64,000 nucleotides of DNA, from contig JAJYYH010000063.1 in the NCBI GenBank assembly GCA_021801255.1, positions 1 through 64,000 on the forward strand, given 5' to 3'. This DNA is from Pseudomonadota bacterium. GTDB taxonomy: Bacteria; Pseudomonadota; Alphaproteobacteria; Acetobacterales; Acetobacteraceae. Positions 39,480 to 47,800 of the stretch are shown piece by piece. The notes under the pieces were generated by a model. It was not told the DNA's origin. It did not search any database and was given only the letters and a program-made list of their open reading frames with translations. The stretch's first letter is position 1. Each line of letters starts with the position of its first letter. Both the position numbers and the translations under genes were made by a program.

Positions 39480-41611
39480 TCGCGCGCCGGGCGCGGCTGA
39501 TCTCCGGGCTGCGGCGCTTCCTCGCAGCGCCGCAAGCCGATCTTTCGCGCCTGCCGATCGCGCTCGATCTCCGCGCCATCAGCATCGCTGAAGGGGTGCG
39601 GGCGGCGCTTTCGACCGCGGTGATGGTGGCGCTGGCGGGCTGGCTCGGCTGGCCGCCCTTGATGCAAAGCGCCCTGGCGGCGCTTTTCACCTGCATGTGC
39701 GATCCCGGCGGGCCGGTCAGAAGGCGGGTTCCGGCGCTGCTCAGCTTCACTTTTCTCGGTGCCGTGACGCTGCTGGCCTTCGGCTTCCTGCGCGGTCTCG
39801 GCTATGGCGCCATTCCGCTCGCCTGCCTCGCCGTGTTCTGCTTCAGCTTTCTCCGCGTCTATGGCCAGGCGGCGCAGCAAGTAGGCGCGCTGCTCACCGT
39901 GGTGTTGCTGCTGGCGCTCGATCGCCCCTGGCCAGACGCCGCGACGGCGTTCACCATGGCTGGCTTGTTCGTTGCCGGCAGTCTCTGGGCGGTGCTGCTG
40001 ACCCTGGTGATCTGGCGGCTCCACCCCTACCGCCCGGTGCGCCGGGCGGTTGCGGACGTGTATCGGGCGCTCGCGCTCCTCGCTGATGATCTGCGCCGCA
40101 CCAGCGGTTCAGGCGATGAAGCGGCGTGGGAGGCGCATGCGCGGGCCTATCGGCGGCGGGTGCGCGAGGCCTTGGAGCAGGCGCGCGCAGTGGTGCGCGC
40201 GACCTTGCGCCAGCGCGGCGCGCAGAGCCCGCGCGCGGCGCAGAGCTTGATCCGGCTGGAGACCGCCGAGCAGCTTTTCGCCGCGCTGATCGCGCTCGAG
40301 GAAACCCTCGCGCAGTACCAGCCCGAATCGCCGCAAGCGGCTCCGGGCCGCGACGTGGCGGCGCGTCTGCTGCGGCGCCTTCCGTCCCTGCTCGGCGTGC
40401 TCGCCGGCTTCATCCTGCACGACGAGGCCGCGCGGCCGGCGCGGCTCGAGCGCGCCATCGCCGCGATCGAGGCCGGATTCGCGACGCTCGCGCCGGGCGA
40501 TCCCGTGGCGCGAATTGGTGCCGCGATCGTCGATCGGCTGCGCATCGCCTTCACCCTCAGCCTGCCAGCGGGGTTCCTCCCCGCGGCCGGACCCGACGGC
40601 GCGCCGCCGCCGCTCGCCGAGCGGCTGCGCGGCCCGCTCAGCGCCAATCTCTCCCCGGCCTCGGCGGCGCTGCGCCATGCCGCGCGCACCGCCCTCGTCA
40701 CCGCCCCGGCGCTCGCCATCACCTTTCGCGAAAACGGCACCTATCAGCACTGGCTCACCATCACGCTGGTTCTGACCATGCAGCCCTATTTCGCCGTCAC
40801 CCTGCAACGCGCCATGGAGCGCATCGGCGGGACGGTGCTGGGCGGGCTGCTCGCCGCACTTCTCACCCTGATCTGCCATACGCCCTGGCAGATCGCGGGC
40901 GCGCTGTTTCCCCTCGCGGTGATCGCGCTGTCGGTGCGAACCGCGAGTTTCGGCCTCTATATCATGCTGCTCACCCCGCTCATCGTGCTGCTCTCGGAAC
41001 TCGGCCATGCCGGGGCGAGCGGCATCGAGATCGCGGCGATGCGTGCGGCTTACACCTTGGCCGGCGGCCTGCTGGCGGTCGCCGGCGCGCTGATCCTCTG
41101 GCCGAGCTGGGAGCCCGAGCGGCTGGCCGGCGAACTCGCCGCGGCACTGCGAGCCCATGCCTGCCACGCACGGGCAGAATTCGCGCTGCTGCTCGACGCC
41201 GATGCGGCCCGGCTTGCGGCGGCCGAGGCGGCGCGGCGGGGAGCGGGCATCGCCAGCAACAATCTCGAAGCCTCGCTGGCGCGCGCGTTGAATGAGCCGC
41301 GCCGGGGCCGCCAGGCGATGCTCGATGTCGCACTCGTGATCGATGCCGCGCTGCGGCGGGTAGCCGGGCGGCTGATCGCCATGCGGCTCGACGCATCCGT
41401 CCCCGCTGCCGAGGATCGAATAGCCTTGGCCGCCTGGGGCGCGTGGATTGCCGTGGCGCTCGAAACCCTCGCCGCCGATACCGCCGCCGCCCTTCCCCCG
41501 CCGCCTGAGCGCCTGCCGCGGGAGAGTGCGAGCGCCGAGGCGATCGGGCGCCTCGCGCGGCAGGTGGAATTGATCGCCGGCGCCCTGCAACGCGCCGCGC
41601 GGCAGGGCTGA
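39389..41611 (+). CDS. FUSC-family / aromatic-acid-exporter-like integral membrane protein
   Basis: Two blocks of TM segments; ENGTYQHWLTITLVLTMQPYFAVTLQRAMERIGGTVLGGLLA. Start not resolved; real start probably just after the acnA stop. Confidence 0.82.
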   Translation: MPCRYARRGRLLPTRRHLALRAARHGEGRLIARRARLISGLRRFLAAPQADLSRLPIALDLRAISIAEGVRAALSTAVMVALAGWLGWPPLMQSALAALFTCMCDPGGPVRRRVPALLSFTFLGAVTLLAFGFLRGLGYGAIPLACLAVFCFSFLRVYGQAAQQVGALLTVVLLLALDRPWPDAATAFTMAGLFVAGSLWAVLLTLVIWRLHPYRPVRRAVADVYRALALLADDLRRTSGSGDEAAWEAHARAYRRRVREALEQARAVVRATLRQRGAQSPRAAQSLIRLETAEQLFAALIALEETLAQYQPESPQAAPGRDVAARLLRRLPSLLGVLAGFILHDEAARPARLERAIAAIEAGFATLAPGDPVARIGAAIVDRLRIAFTLSLPAGFLPAAGPDGAPPPLAERLRGPLSANLSPASAALRHAARTALVTAPALAITFRENGTYQHWLTITLVLTMQPYFAVTLQRAMERIGGTVLGGLLAALLTLICHTPWQIAGALFPLAVIALSVRTASFGLYIMLLTPLIVLLSELGHAGASGIEIAAMRAAYTLAGGLLAVAGALILWPSWEPERLAGELAAALRAHACHARAEFALLLDADAARLAAAEAARRGAGIASNNLEASLARALNEPRRGRQAMLDVALVIDAALRRVAGRLIAMRLDASVPAAEDRIALAAWGAWIAVALETLAADTAAALPPPPERLPRESASAEAIGRLARQVELIAGALQRAARQG

Positions 41612-41614
41612 AGC

Positions 41615-42193
41615 TCAGGCCGGAGCGCGGCCGAGACTGTAGAATTCATCGTTCGGGCGCATGCTCATCGCATTCGCCAGCCGGTTCGACATGCCGAAGA
41701 ACGCGGCGATGGCAACGATGTCCCAGCTATCTTCCTCGCTGAAGCCGGCCTCGCGCAGGCGCGCGTAATCGGCTTCCTCGATGGCGTAGGCCGCGGTGGC
41801 GACCTTGACCGCGAAATCGAGCATGGCGCGCTGGCGTGGCGTAATATCGGCCTTGCGGTAGTTGGCGGCGATCTGCTCGGCGATCAGCGGGTTTTTCGCC
41901 CGCACGCGCAAAATCGCGCCATGCGCGATGACGCAATATTGGCACTGGTTCACGCTCGACGTGGCGACCACGATCATCTCGCGCTCGGCCTTGGAAACCC
42001 CGCCCTCCTTGTTCATCAGCGCGTCGTGGTAGGCAAAAAAAGCGCGGAACTCCGCCGGCCGATGGGCAAGCGCCAGAAAGACATGGGGCACAAAGCCAGA
42101 TTTTTCCTGCACGGTCGCGATGCGCGCGCGGATATCCTCGGGCAGATCGGCAAGCCGCGGGATGGGAAAACGGCTGATCGGTGGGCTGGACAT
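41615..42193 (-). CDS. Carboxymuconolactone decarboxylase / peroxidase-related enzyme
   Basis: ATSSVNQCQYCVIAHGAILR (CXXC AhpD-like motif). Confidence 0.88.
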   Translation of the reverse strand: MSSPPISRFPIPRLADLPEDIRARIATVQEKSGFVPHVFLALAHRPAEFRAFFAYHDALMNKEGGVSKAEREMIVVATSSVNQCQYCVIAHGAILRVRAKNPLIAEQIAANYRKADITPRQRAMLDFAVKVATAAYAIEEADYARLREAGFSEEDSWDIVAIAAFFGMSNRLANAMSMRPNDEFYSLGRAPA

Positions 42194-42334
42194 GGGTTTC
42201 TCTCCGGTGTCGGGAGAGAAAATCCTATCCCGCTCGGGCCGCGCACGCCAGCGTGCCGCATGCCAGCCTGCCAAGTCGCGGCCCAGGGCAATCGGGGCAA
42301 GGGTGCTTGGGGCGTTTCTGGAATAGGGACCGCG

Positions 42335-42365
42335 TGAGGGCCAGGGGTTTCCCCCCTGGACCCCA
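42335..42365 (-). repeat. GGGTCCAGGG-type intergenic palindrome, copy R2
   Basis: ccagggg-tttcc-cccctggacccc; reverse complement GGGGTCCAGGGGGGAAACCCCTGG matches copies R1 and R3. Confidence 0.75.
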
Positions 42366-42412
42366 GCAAAGGCAAAGTCTTCGCTCTACCCTTCGGAGAG
42401 GGGGCAGCGTCG

Positions 42413-42724
42413 CTACATTCGCACTTGGCTGATCTGCATGGTGGGCTGGATGTCGGTATAGTTCGGCACATCCGCCATGATTTCCTTGGCGTGCGGGCCG
42501 AACGCGCCCTGGAAACTCTCGACGCTGTCGAAATAGAGATGCGCCGCGCCGACGAAGGGGGCTGGGCTGTTGGGTGCGCCACCGGCCATGCCTTCATCGA
42601 CCTCGGTGCGTTTCAGCGCCGCGCCGAGCTTATTGATCACCATCGGAATATGCTTGGCGCAGTAATAGTCCATATCGAAGCGGGATTTTTCGCCCCGCGG
42701 ATAGAGTACGCTGACCTTGATCAT
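42413..42724 (-). CDS. EthD family reductase
   Basis: MIKVSVLYPRGEKSRFDMDYYCAKHIPMV...AHLYFDSVESFQGAFGPHAKEIMADVPNYTDIQP. Confidence 0.9.
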   Translation of the reverse strand: MIKVSVLYPRGEKSRFDMDYYCAKHIPMVINKLGAALKRTEVDEGMAGGAPNSPAPFVGAAHLYFDSVESFQGAFGPHAKEIMADVPNYTDIQPTMQISQVRM

Positions 42725-42821
42725 GTTTTCCTCCCTCGTCTCGGTTGCATCGGCGCCGGGCGCTGGGCCGGCCCGCGCCCCAGCCATAGCGCGCGGCGGC
42801 GGCGCGGCAAAGGGGGCGGCC

Positions 42822-43202
42822 TCAGGTCGGGCGGTGTTCGGGATGGCGGAGCATCCACAGCCGCTCATGCGCGGCGACCAGGCTTTCAATGGTGCGCCGG
42901 CGATTGCCCTCGGCCGCCGTGGGACGGCGGCTCAGCATCAGTTCCAGCACATGCAGCAATTTTTCCGCCACTTCGTAATCCGCCTGATCGCAGGCGTGGT
43001 GGAAGGCGATCAGGATTTTATCAGACAGCCGGCGGCTGTAGCGCGGCACGCCACCTTCGGGTTTCCCGGTTTCCTCGCTTTCGCCCATGTCAGGATCGCC
43101 TTCTTTTTGTTGTGCGGCGTGTTTGGCGGAAGGGGATAGAGCAGCATCTCGCTTCGGTCTTCCACGCCGGCGGGGACCGATTTTTTGCACGTCCGAACTC
43201 AC
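42822..43202 (-). CDS. Conserved hypothetical protein
   Basis: 126-aa ORF whose stop-start region overlaps the SCO gene; SDKILIAFHHACDQADYEVAEKLLHVLELML. Confidence 0.65.
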   Translation of the reverse strand: MSSDVQKIGPRRRGRPKRDAALSPSAKHAAQQKEGDPDMGESEETGKPEGGVPRYSRRLSDKILIAFHHACDQADYEVAEKLLHVLELMLSRRPTAAEGNRRRTIESLVAAHERLWMLRHPEHRPT

Positions 43203-43849
43203 TTGTCTTGTCCCAATTTTTGTTTGATGCCAGCCGCGAGTTCGTCCGCCGTGGTTTGCGGGCCAAACAGCGCGGCGAGCCGGCCTTCGGGGTCCATCAG
43301 ATAAATGAACGAAGAATGATCCATCGTATAGGGACTTCCATCCTTGGGCGTTTCCTTGGCGTAATAGACCCGATAGGCGCGCGCCGCATCCGCGATCGCG
43401 GCGGGCGTGCCGGTCAGGCCGATGATGCGCGGGTCGAATTGCCCGACATAGCGGGCGAGCACCGGGGGGGTGTCGCGCTCGGGGTCGATGGTGATGAAGA
43501 GCGGCGTGATTTTTTCCGCCCCCCCTTTGCCGAGCTTATCGAGCGCGGTGGCGATGGTTTGCAGCGTCGTCGGGCAGACATCGGGGCAAAAAGTATAGCC
43601 GAAATAGACCAGCATCCAGCGCCCGCGATAATCCTCGGCCGAAACCGGCGTGCCGTGCTCATCGATGAGATGGAAGCCGCCGCCGATCGCGGTGCCGGCG
43701 GGGAGCGTGATGCCGACCGCGCCACCGCGCCCGGCTGGCGAGAGCCCGGGAAGGCCGGTCAGCCAGAGCGTCGCGCCGGCGAGCGCCAGCACGGCCAGAA
43801 TTGCCGGCAGGATCAGGCGGAGGGCGCGCGACATGGCGGAGCGGAACAT
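43199..43849 (-). CDS. SCO family protein (SenC/Sco1)
   Basis: VYFGYTFCPDVCPTTLQTIATALDKLG (CXXXC) and distal His in MDHSSFIYLMD. Confidence 0.93.
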   Translation of the reverse strand: MFRSAMSRALRLILPAILAVLALAGATLWLTGLPGLSPAGRGGAVGITLPAGTAIGGGFHLIDEHGTPVSAEDYRGRWMLVYFGYTFCPDVCPTTLQTIATALDKLGKGGAEKITPLFITIDPERDTPPVLARYVGQFDPRIIGLTGTPAAIADAARAYRVYYAKETPKDGSPYTMDHSSFIYLMDPEGRLAALFGPQTTADELAAGIKQKLGQDK

Positions 43850-43882
43850 ACTCCCGTATGCAAGTGGTGCAAGGCGGCGAAT

Positions 43883-44920
43883 TCAGCCGGCAAGTGGCTC
43901 CGGGGTGGCAAAAACGCTCTCGGCAAAAGCTTCCTCCCAGGTGCCGATGGTCGCGGCGCGGCTGTATTCGGTGGAGCGGTTTTCGAAGAAATTGGCATGT
44001 TCGACGGCGTTTAGCATCTCATCGAGCCAGGGCAGCGGGTTTTTTTCCACCGTGTAGAGCGGATCGAGGCCGAGCTGGGTGAGGCGGCGGTCGGCGATGT
44101 AGCGGATATAGCGCTTGACCGTCGCCCCATCGAGACCCTCCACCGCGCCCGCCTCGAAAGCGAGATCGATGAAGGCGTCTTCGTGTTCGACGATGGTCGC
44201 GCAGATTTTCGCCAGATCGCGCCGGAGATCATCGTTCCAGACTTCCGGATTTTCGGCAACAAACGTGCGGAACAGACGGATCACCGAAATGCAGTGCAGG
44301 GTTTCATCGCGCACCGACCAGGAAATGATCTGGCCCATGCCTTTCATTTTGCCGAAACGGGGAAAATTCAGCAGGATGGCAAAAGACGCGAAAAGTTGCA
44401 GCCCCTCGGTGAAGGCGCCGAACGCGGCCATGGTTTTGGCGATTTCATAACGGCTCGCAACGCTGAAACCCTGCATATAGTCATATTTATCCTTCATCTC
44501 CTTGTATTTGAGAAACGCCTGGTACTCGGTCTCGGGCATGCCGATGGTGTCGAGGAGATGGCTGTAGGCGGCGATGTGGATGGTCTCGGTATTGGAAAAC
44601 GCCGCCAGCATCATCAGCACTTCGGTGGGTTTGAACACCCGCGCGTAGTGCTTCATGTAGCAATTATTTACTTCCACGTCCGCCTGGGTGAAAAAGCGGA
44701 AAATCTGCGTCAGCAGATTGCGCTCGGCCTCGGAGAGATTCTTGTGCCAGTCCTTCACGTCATCGGCGAGCGGCACTTCCTCGGGCAGCCAATGGATGCG
44801 CTGCTGCATCAGCCAGGCATCATAAGCCCAGGGATAGCGGAAGGGTTTGTAGACAGGGTTTTCGGTGAGGAGGTCGAAGCTGACCGGCCTCTGTTCAAGG
44901 TCATTCGCCATGGCATGCAT
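43883..44920 (-). CDS. nrdB: Ribonucleoside-diphosphate reductase beta subunit
   Basis: SNTETIHIAAYSHLL (metal ligands and radical Tyr spacing), WSVRDETLHCISVI. Confidence 0.95.
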   Translation of the reverse strand: MHAMANDLEQRPVSFDLLTENPVYKPFRYPWAYDAWLMQQRIHWLPEEVPLADDVKDWHKNLSEAERNLLTQIFRFFTQADVEVNNCYMKHYARVFKPTEVLMMLAAFSNTETIHIAAYSHLLDTIGMPETEYQAFLKYKEMKDKYDYMQGFSVASRYEIAKTMAAFGAFTEGLQLFASFAILLNFPRFGKMKGMGQIISWSVRDETLHCISVIRLFRTFVAENPEVWNDDLRRDLAKICATIVEHEDAFIDLAFEAGAVEGLDGATVKRYIRYIADRRLTQLGLDPLYTVEKNPLPWLDEMLNAVEHANFFENRSTEYSRAATIGTWEEAFAESVFATPEPLAG

Positions 44921-45004
44921 CTCCTTTTCCGCACTCCGCGCTTCTATTTATCCGTCTTTCTTCCGTCCGTCATGGCCGGGTTTTTTCCTTGGCCATCGCT
45001 TTGG

Positions 45005-45241
45005 TCAGGGTAGGCATTCGTAAAGATCTCTCCAGTCCGGCTTGGCCGCTTCGATCAGCGCGATTTTCCACGCACGCGGCCAGTGCTTGATGTTCTTCTC
45101 GCGCTGGATCGCTGCCCGGATAGCGGCGTGATGTTCGGTGAACACCAGGCGCTTCAGGCCATAGCGCCTGGTGAAACCCTCAACCAGACCTTCGCGATGT
45201 TCATGGTCGCGGCTCCAGGAATATTCCTTTGGGCGGCACAT
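45005..45241 (-). pseudogene. N-terminally degenerate GIY-YIG endonuclease-family fragment
   Basis: EHREGLVEGFTRRYGLKRLVFTEHHAAIRAAIQREKNIKHWPRAWKIALIEAAKPDWRDLYECLP matches the C-terminal half of stand-alone GIY-YIG proteins; no recognisable GIY...YIG N-terminus in any minus frame. Confidence 0.65.
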
Positions 45242-45374
45242 GGTTTTTTGTGGGGGCGGCCTTTCCGCAATAAACGCACAAAAATCCGCTCCCCATTTTT
45301 TGCGGTCATATAAATTCTCCCGCGATAAGTTAACTTCTAATCCTAGATGCTTGTGTCTCCTAAAAGAACGGTTT

Positions 45375-45418
45375 CCAAAGGCCCAGCCTTTGGCAGGGTC
45401 CAGGGGCGGAGCCCCTGG
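45375..45418 (+). repeat. GGGTCCAGGG-type intergenic palindrome, copy R3 (double hairpin)
   Basis: ccaaagg-cccag-cctttgg (45375-45393) and ccaggggc-gga-gcccctgg (45400-45418). Confidence 0.85.
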
Positions 45419-45471
45419 CCTTGTCTTATTTTTTCTTGCTATTCCTTTTCCGCCAGCGCGGACGGCGAGGT

Positions 45472-45591
45472 TCAATACCCCATATGCTGCTGCATGGTTT
45501 CGTGATCCGGCGGCACTGGTGCGTTGGATTGGGCGCAGCCGAGCGTCAATCCGAGGGAGACCAGCATCAGGGTCCAGACGAAAGCGCGCAT
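45472..45591 (-). CDS. Small lipoprotein, 39 aa (not in ORF track)
   Basis: Hand translation: MRAFVWTLMLVSLGLTLGCAQSNAPVPPDHETMQQHMGY*; signal peptide and LTLGC lipobox. Confidence 0.6.
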   Translation of the reverse strand: MRAFVWTLMLVSLGLTLGCAQSNAPVPPDHETMQQHMGY

Positions 45592-45606
45592 TTTTCCGCT
45601 CCTTTG

Positions 45607-45729
45607 TTACATGCCGTTGATCCGCGGCATCTCGCCCGGCACGTCGGGCTGGATGTAAACCGGCCCCCGCACGCAGCCCGCCGCCAGGGCGAGCGCGCCG
45701 AGGAGAAGCAGGCGCCTGACGATCGCCAC
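45607..45729 (-). CDS. Small lipoprotein, 40 aa (not in ORF track)
   Basis: Hand translation (GTG start): VAIVRRLLLLGALALAAGCVRGPVYIQPDVPGEMPRINGM*; LAAGC lipobox; GGGAGAG upstream. Confidence 0.6.
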   Translation of the reverse strand: MAIVRRLLLLGALALAAGCVRGPVYIQPDVPGEMPRINGM

Positions 45730-45827
45730 TATTCCACTCTCCCGCCGCCGCCGTGATGCCAGTTGTCATTCTAACACCGTCGCGGCGTTCGCCGCGCACA
45801 TTTCCGGCATTGCGTGGGGTGGGAAAG

Positions 45828-47684
45828 TCATTGACAGGCGAGACATTCCTCATAATCGGCAACCCGCGCCGGGGCTGGTGCCGGCGTCGCTTCGGCGCTC
45901 GGAGGGGGCAGGAATTCCTCGGGCCGGATGGCCTTTTCGCTCACGTTATCGGCGCGCTGGATCGAGAGCGAGCGGCAGTAATAGAGCGATTTCAGCCCGC
46001 GCTTCCAGGCCAGGAAATGGATCTGGTGGAGGTCGCGCTTGTGGACATTGGCGGGGAGGAAAACATTCACCGACTGGCTCTGGCAGATATAGGGAGTGCG
46101 GTCGGCGGCGTGCTCGATCACCCAGCGCTGATCCAGCTCGAACGCGGTCTTGTAGACGGCTTTTTCGTGCTCGGTGAGGAAATCAAGGTGCTGCACGCTC
46201 CCTTTATTGAGGGTGATCGTGGACCAGATGTCCTCATTGTCCCGGCCTTTCTCGGCGAGCAGTTTCTGGAGATGGCGGTTGCGCACGGTGAAGCTGCCGG
46301 AAAGCGTTTTCTGGAGAAAGACGTTGGCCGCGATCGGCTCGATCCCGGGGCTTGCGTTGCCGGCGATGATCGAGATCGAGGCGGTCGGCGCGATCGCGAG
46401 TTTGTTGGAAAACCGCTCGGAAAAACCATATTCGGCGGCATCCGGGCAGGGGCCGCGCTCCTCGGCGAGGAGTTTGGAGGCCGCGTCCGCCTGGGCGCGG
46501 ATGTGCTGGAACATGCGCTTGTTCCAGACTTTGGCGATCACGCTCTCGAACGGCACGTTCTCGGATTGCAGAAAGGAATGAAAACCCATCACGCCGAGCC
46601 CGACCGAGCGCTCGCGCATCGCCGAGTATTTCGCCCGCTCCATGCCTTCCGGCGCGCGGTCGATGAAATCCTGGAGCACGTTGTCGAGGAAGCGCATGAC
46701 GTCCTCGATGAACAGCGGATGGTCCTTCCAGGCGAACCAGTATTCGAGATTGAGCGAGGAGAGGCAGCAGACGGCGGTACGCTGGCGGCCGTGCTGGTCG
46801 ATCCCGGTGGGCAGGGTGATTTCCGAGCAGAGATTGGAGGTTTTTACTTCCAGCCCGGCGAGTTTCTGATGCTCGGGGCGCAGCCGGTTGACCTGATCGG
46901 AGAACACGATATAGGGCTCGCCGGTCTCGACGCGGGCGGTGAGGATCCTGATCCAGAGTCCGCGGGCCGAAATCTTGCGCACCACCGCGCCATCTTTCGG
47001 CGACAAGAGCGCCCAGGGCTCATCGGCGGCGACGGCGCGCATGAAGGCGTCGGAAACCAAAATGCCGTGATGCAGGTTGAGCGCCTTGCGATTCGGATCT
47101 CCCCCGGTGGGACGGCGGATTTCGATGAATTCCTCGATCTCGGGATGGCTCACCGGCAGATAGACCGCCGCCGAGCCGCGCCTGAGGCTGCCTTGCGAGA
47201 TCGCCAGCGTCAGGCTGTCCATCACCCGGATGAAGGGGATGACGCCCGAGGTCTTGCCGTTCTGCCCGACGCGCTCGCCGATCGAGCGGAGGTTGCCCCA
47301 ATAACTCCCGATACCCCCGCCCTTGGAGGCCAGCCAGACATTCTCGTTCCAGAGACCGACGATGCCATCGAGGCTGTCGGAGGCCTCATTGAGAAAACAC
47401 GAAATCGGCAGGCCGCGCTCGGTGCCGCCATTGGAGAGCACGGGCGTTGCCGGCATGAACCACAGCCGGCTCATATAGTCATAGAGCCGCTGCGCGTGGC
47501 CGGCATCGTCGCCGTAATAGCTCGCGACCCGGGCAAACAGATCCTGATACGATTCGCCCGGCAGCAGGTAGCGGTCATCGAGCGTGGCGCGGCCGAATTC
47601 GGTCAGCAGCGCGTCGCGCGCGGGATCGACATGGATCTGCTGGCGCCCCGGCAACTGGATATCGACGTCGAGCATCTTTCTCAC
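45828..47684 (-). CDS. nrdA: Ribonucleoside-diphosphate reductase alpha subunit
   Basis: MPATPVLSNGGTERGLPISCFLNEASDSLDGI, SLNLEYWFAW region and C-terminal ECLACQ. Confidence 0.95.
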   Translation of the reverse strand: MRKMLDVDIQLPGRQQIHVDPARDALLTEFGRATLDDRYLLPGESYQDLFARVASYYGDDAGHAQRLYDYMSRLWFMPATPVLSNGGTERGLPISCFLNEASDSLDGIVGLWNENVWLASKGGGIGSYWGNLRSIGERVGQNGKTSGVIPFIRVMDSLTLAISQGSLRRGSAAVYLPVSHPEIEEFIEIRRPTGGDPNRKALNLHHGILVSDAFMRAVAADEPWALLSPKDGAVVRKISARGLWIRILTARVETGEPYIVFSDQVNRLRPEHQKLAGLEVKTSNLCSEITLPTGIDQHGRQRTAVCCLSSLNLEYWFAWKDHPLFIEDVMRFLDNVLQDFIDRAPEGMERAKYSAMRERSVGLGVMGFHSFLQSENVPFESVIAKVWNKRMFQHIRAQADAASKLLAEERGPCPDAAEYGFSERFSNKLAIAPTASISIIAGNASPGIEPIAANVFLQKTLSGSFTVRNRHLQKLLAEKGRDNEDIWSTITLNKGSVQHLDFLTEHEKAVYKTAFELDQRWVIEHAADRTPYICQSQSVNVFLPANVHKRDLHQIHFLAWKRGLKSLYYCRSLSIQRADNVSEKAIRPEEFLPPPSAEATPAPAPARVADYEECLACQ

Positions 47685-47772
47685 ACTCCCGGAACAGCGG
47701 ATTATCGAGCCTTCTATCCTGCGTACGCCGCGCGCCGCGTCAATCTATATCTGGGTAGGTTAACGACATATG

Positions 47773-47787
47773 ACCACAAACTGTGGT
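47773..47787. promoter_or_regulatory. NrdR-box-like palindrome upstream of nrdA
   Basis: ACCACA-AAC-TGTGGT perfect arms, 89 nt upstream of the nrdA start; resembles NrdR operator core. Confidence 0.35.
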
Positions 47788-47800
47788 GTTGAAAGGGTTT

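Noticed and set aside
43883-47684. Phage-style homing endonuclease in an nrd locus
   Set aside because: The GIY-YIG remnant matches small stand-alone bacterial GIY-YIG proteins and both nrd genes are intact with no intron; no evidence of homing.
45753-47792. 679-aa plus-strand ORF opposite nrdA
   Set aside because: Antisense shadow of a definite nrdA.
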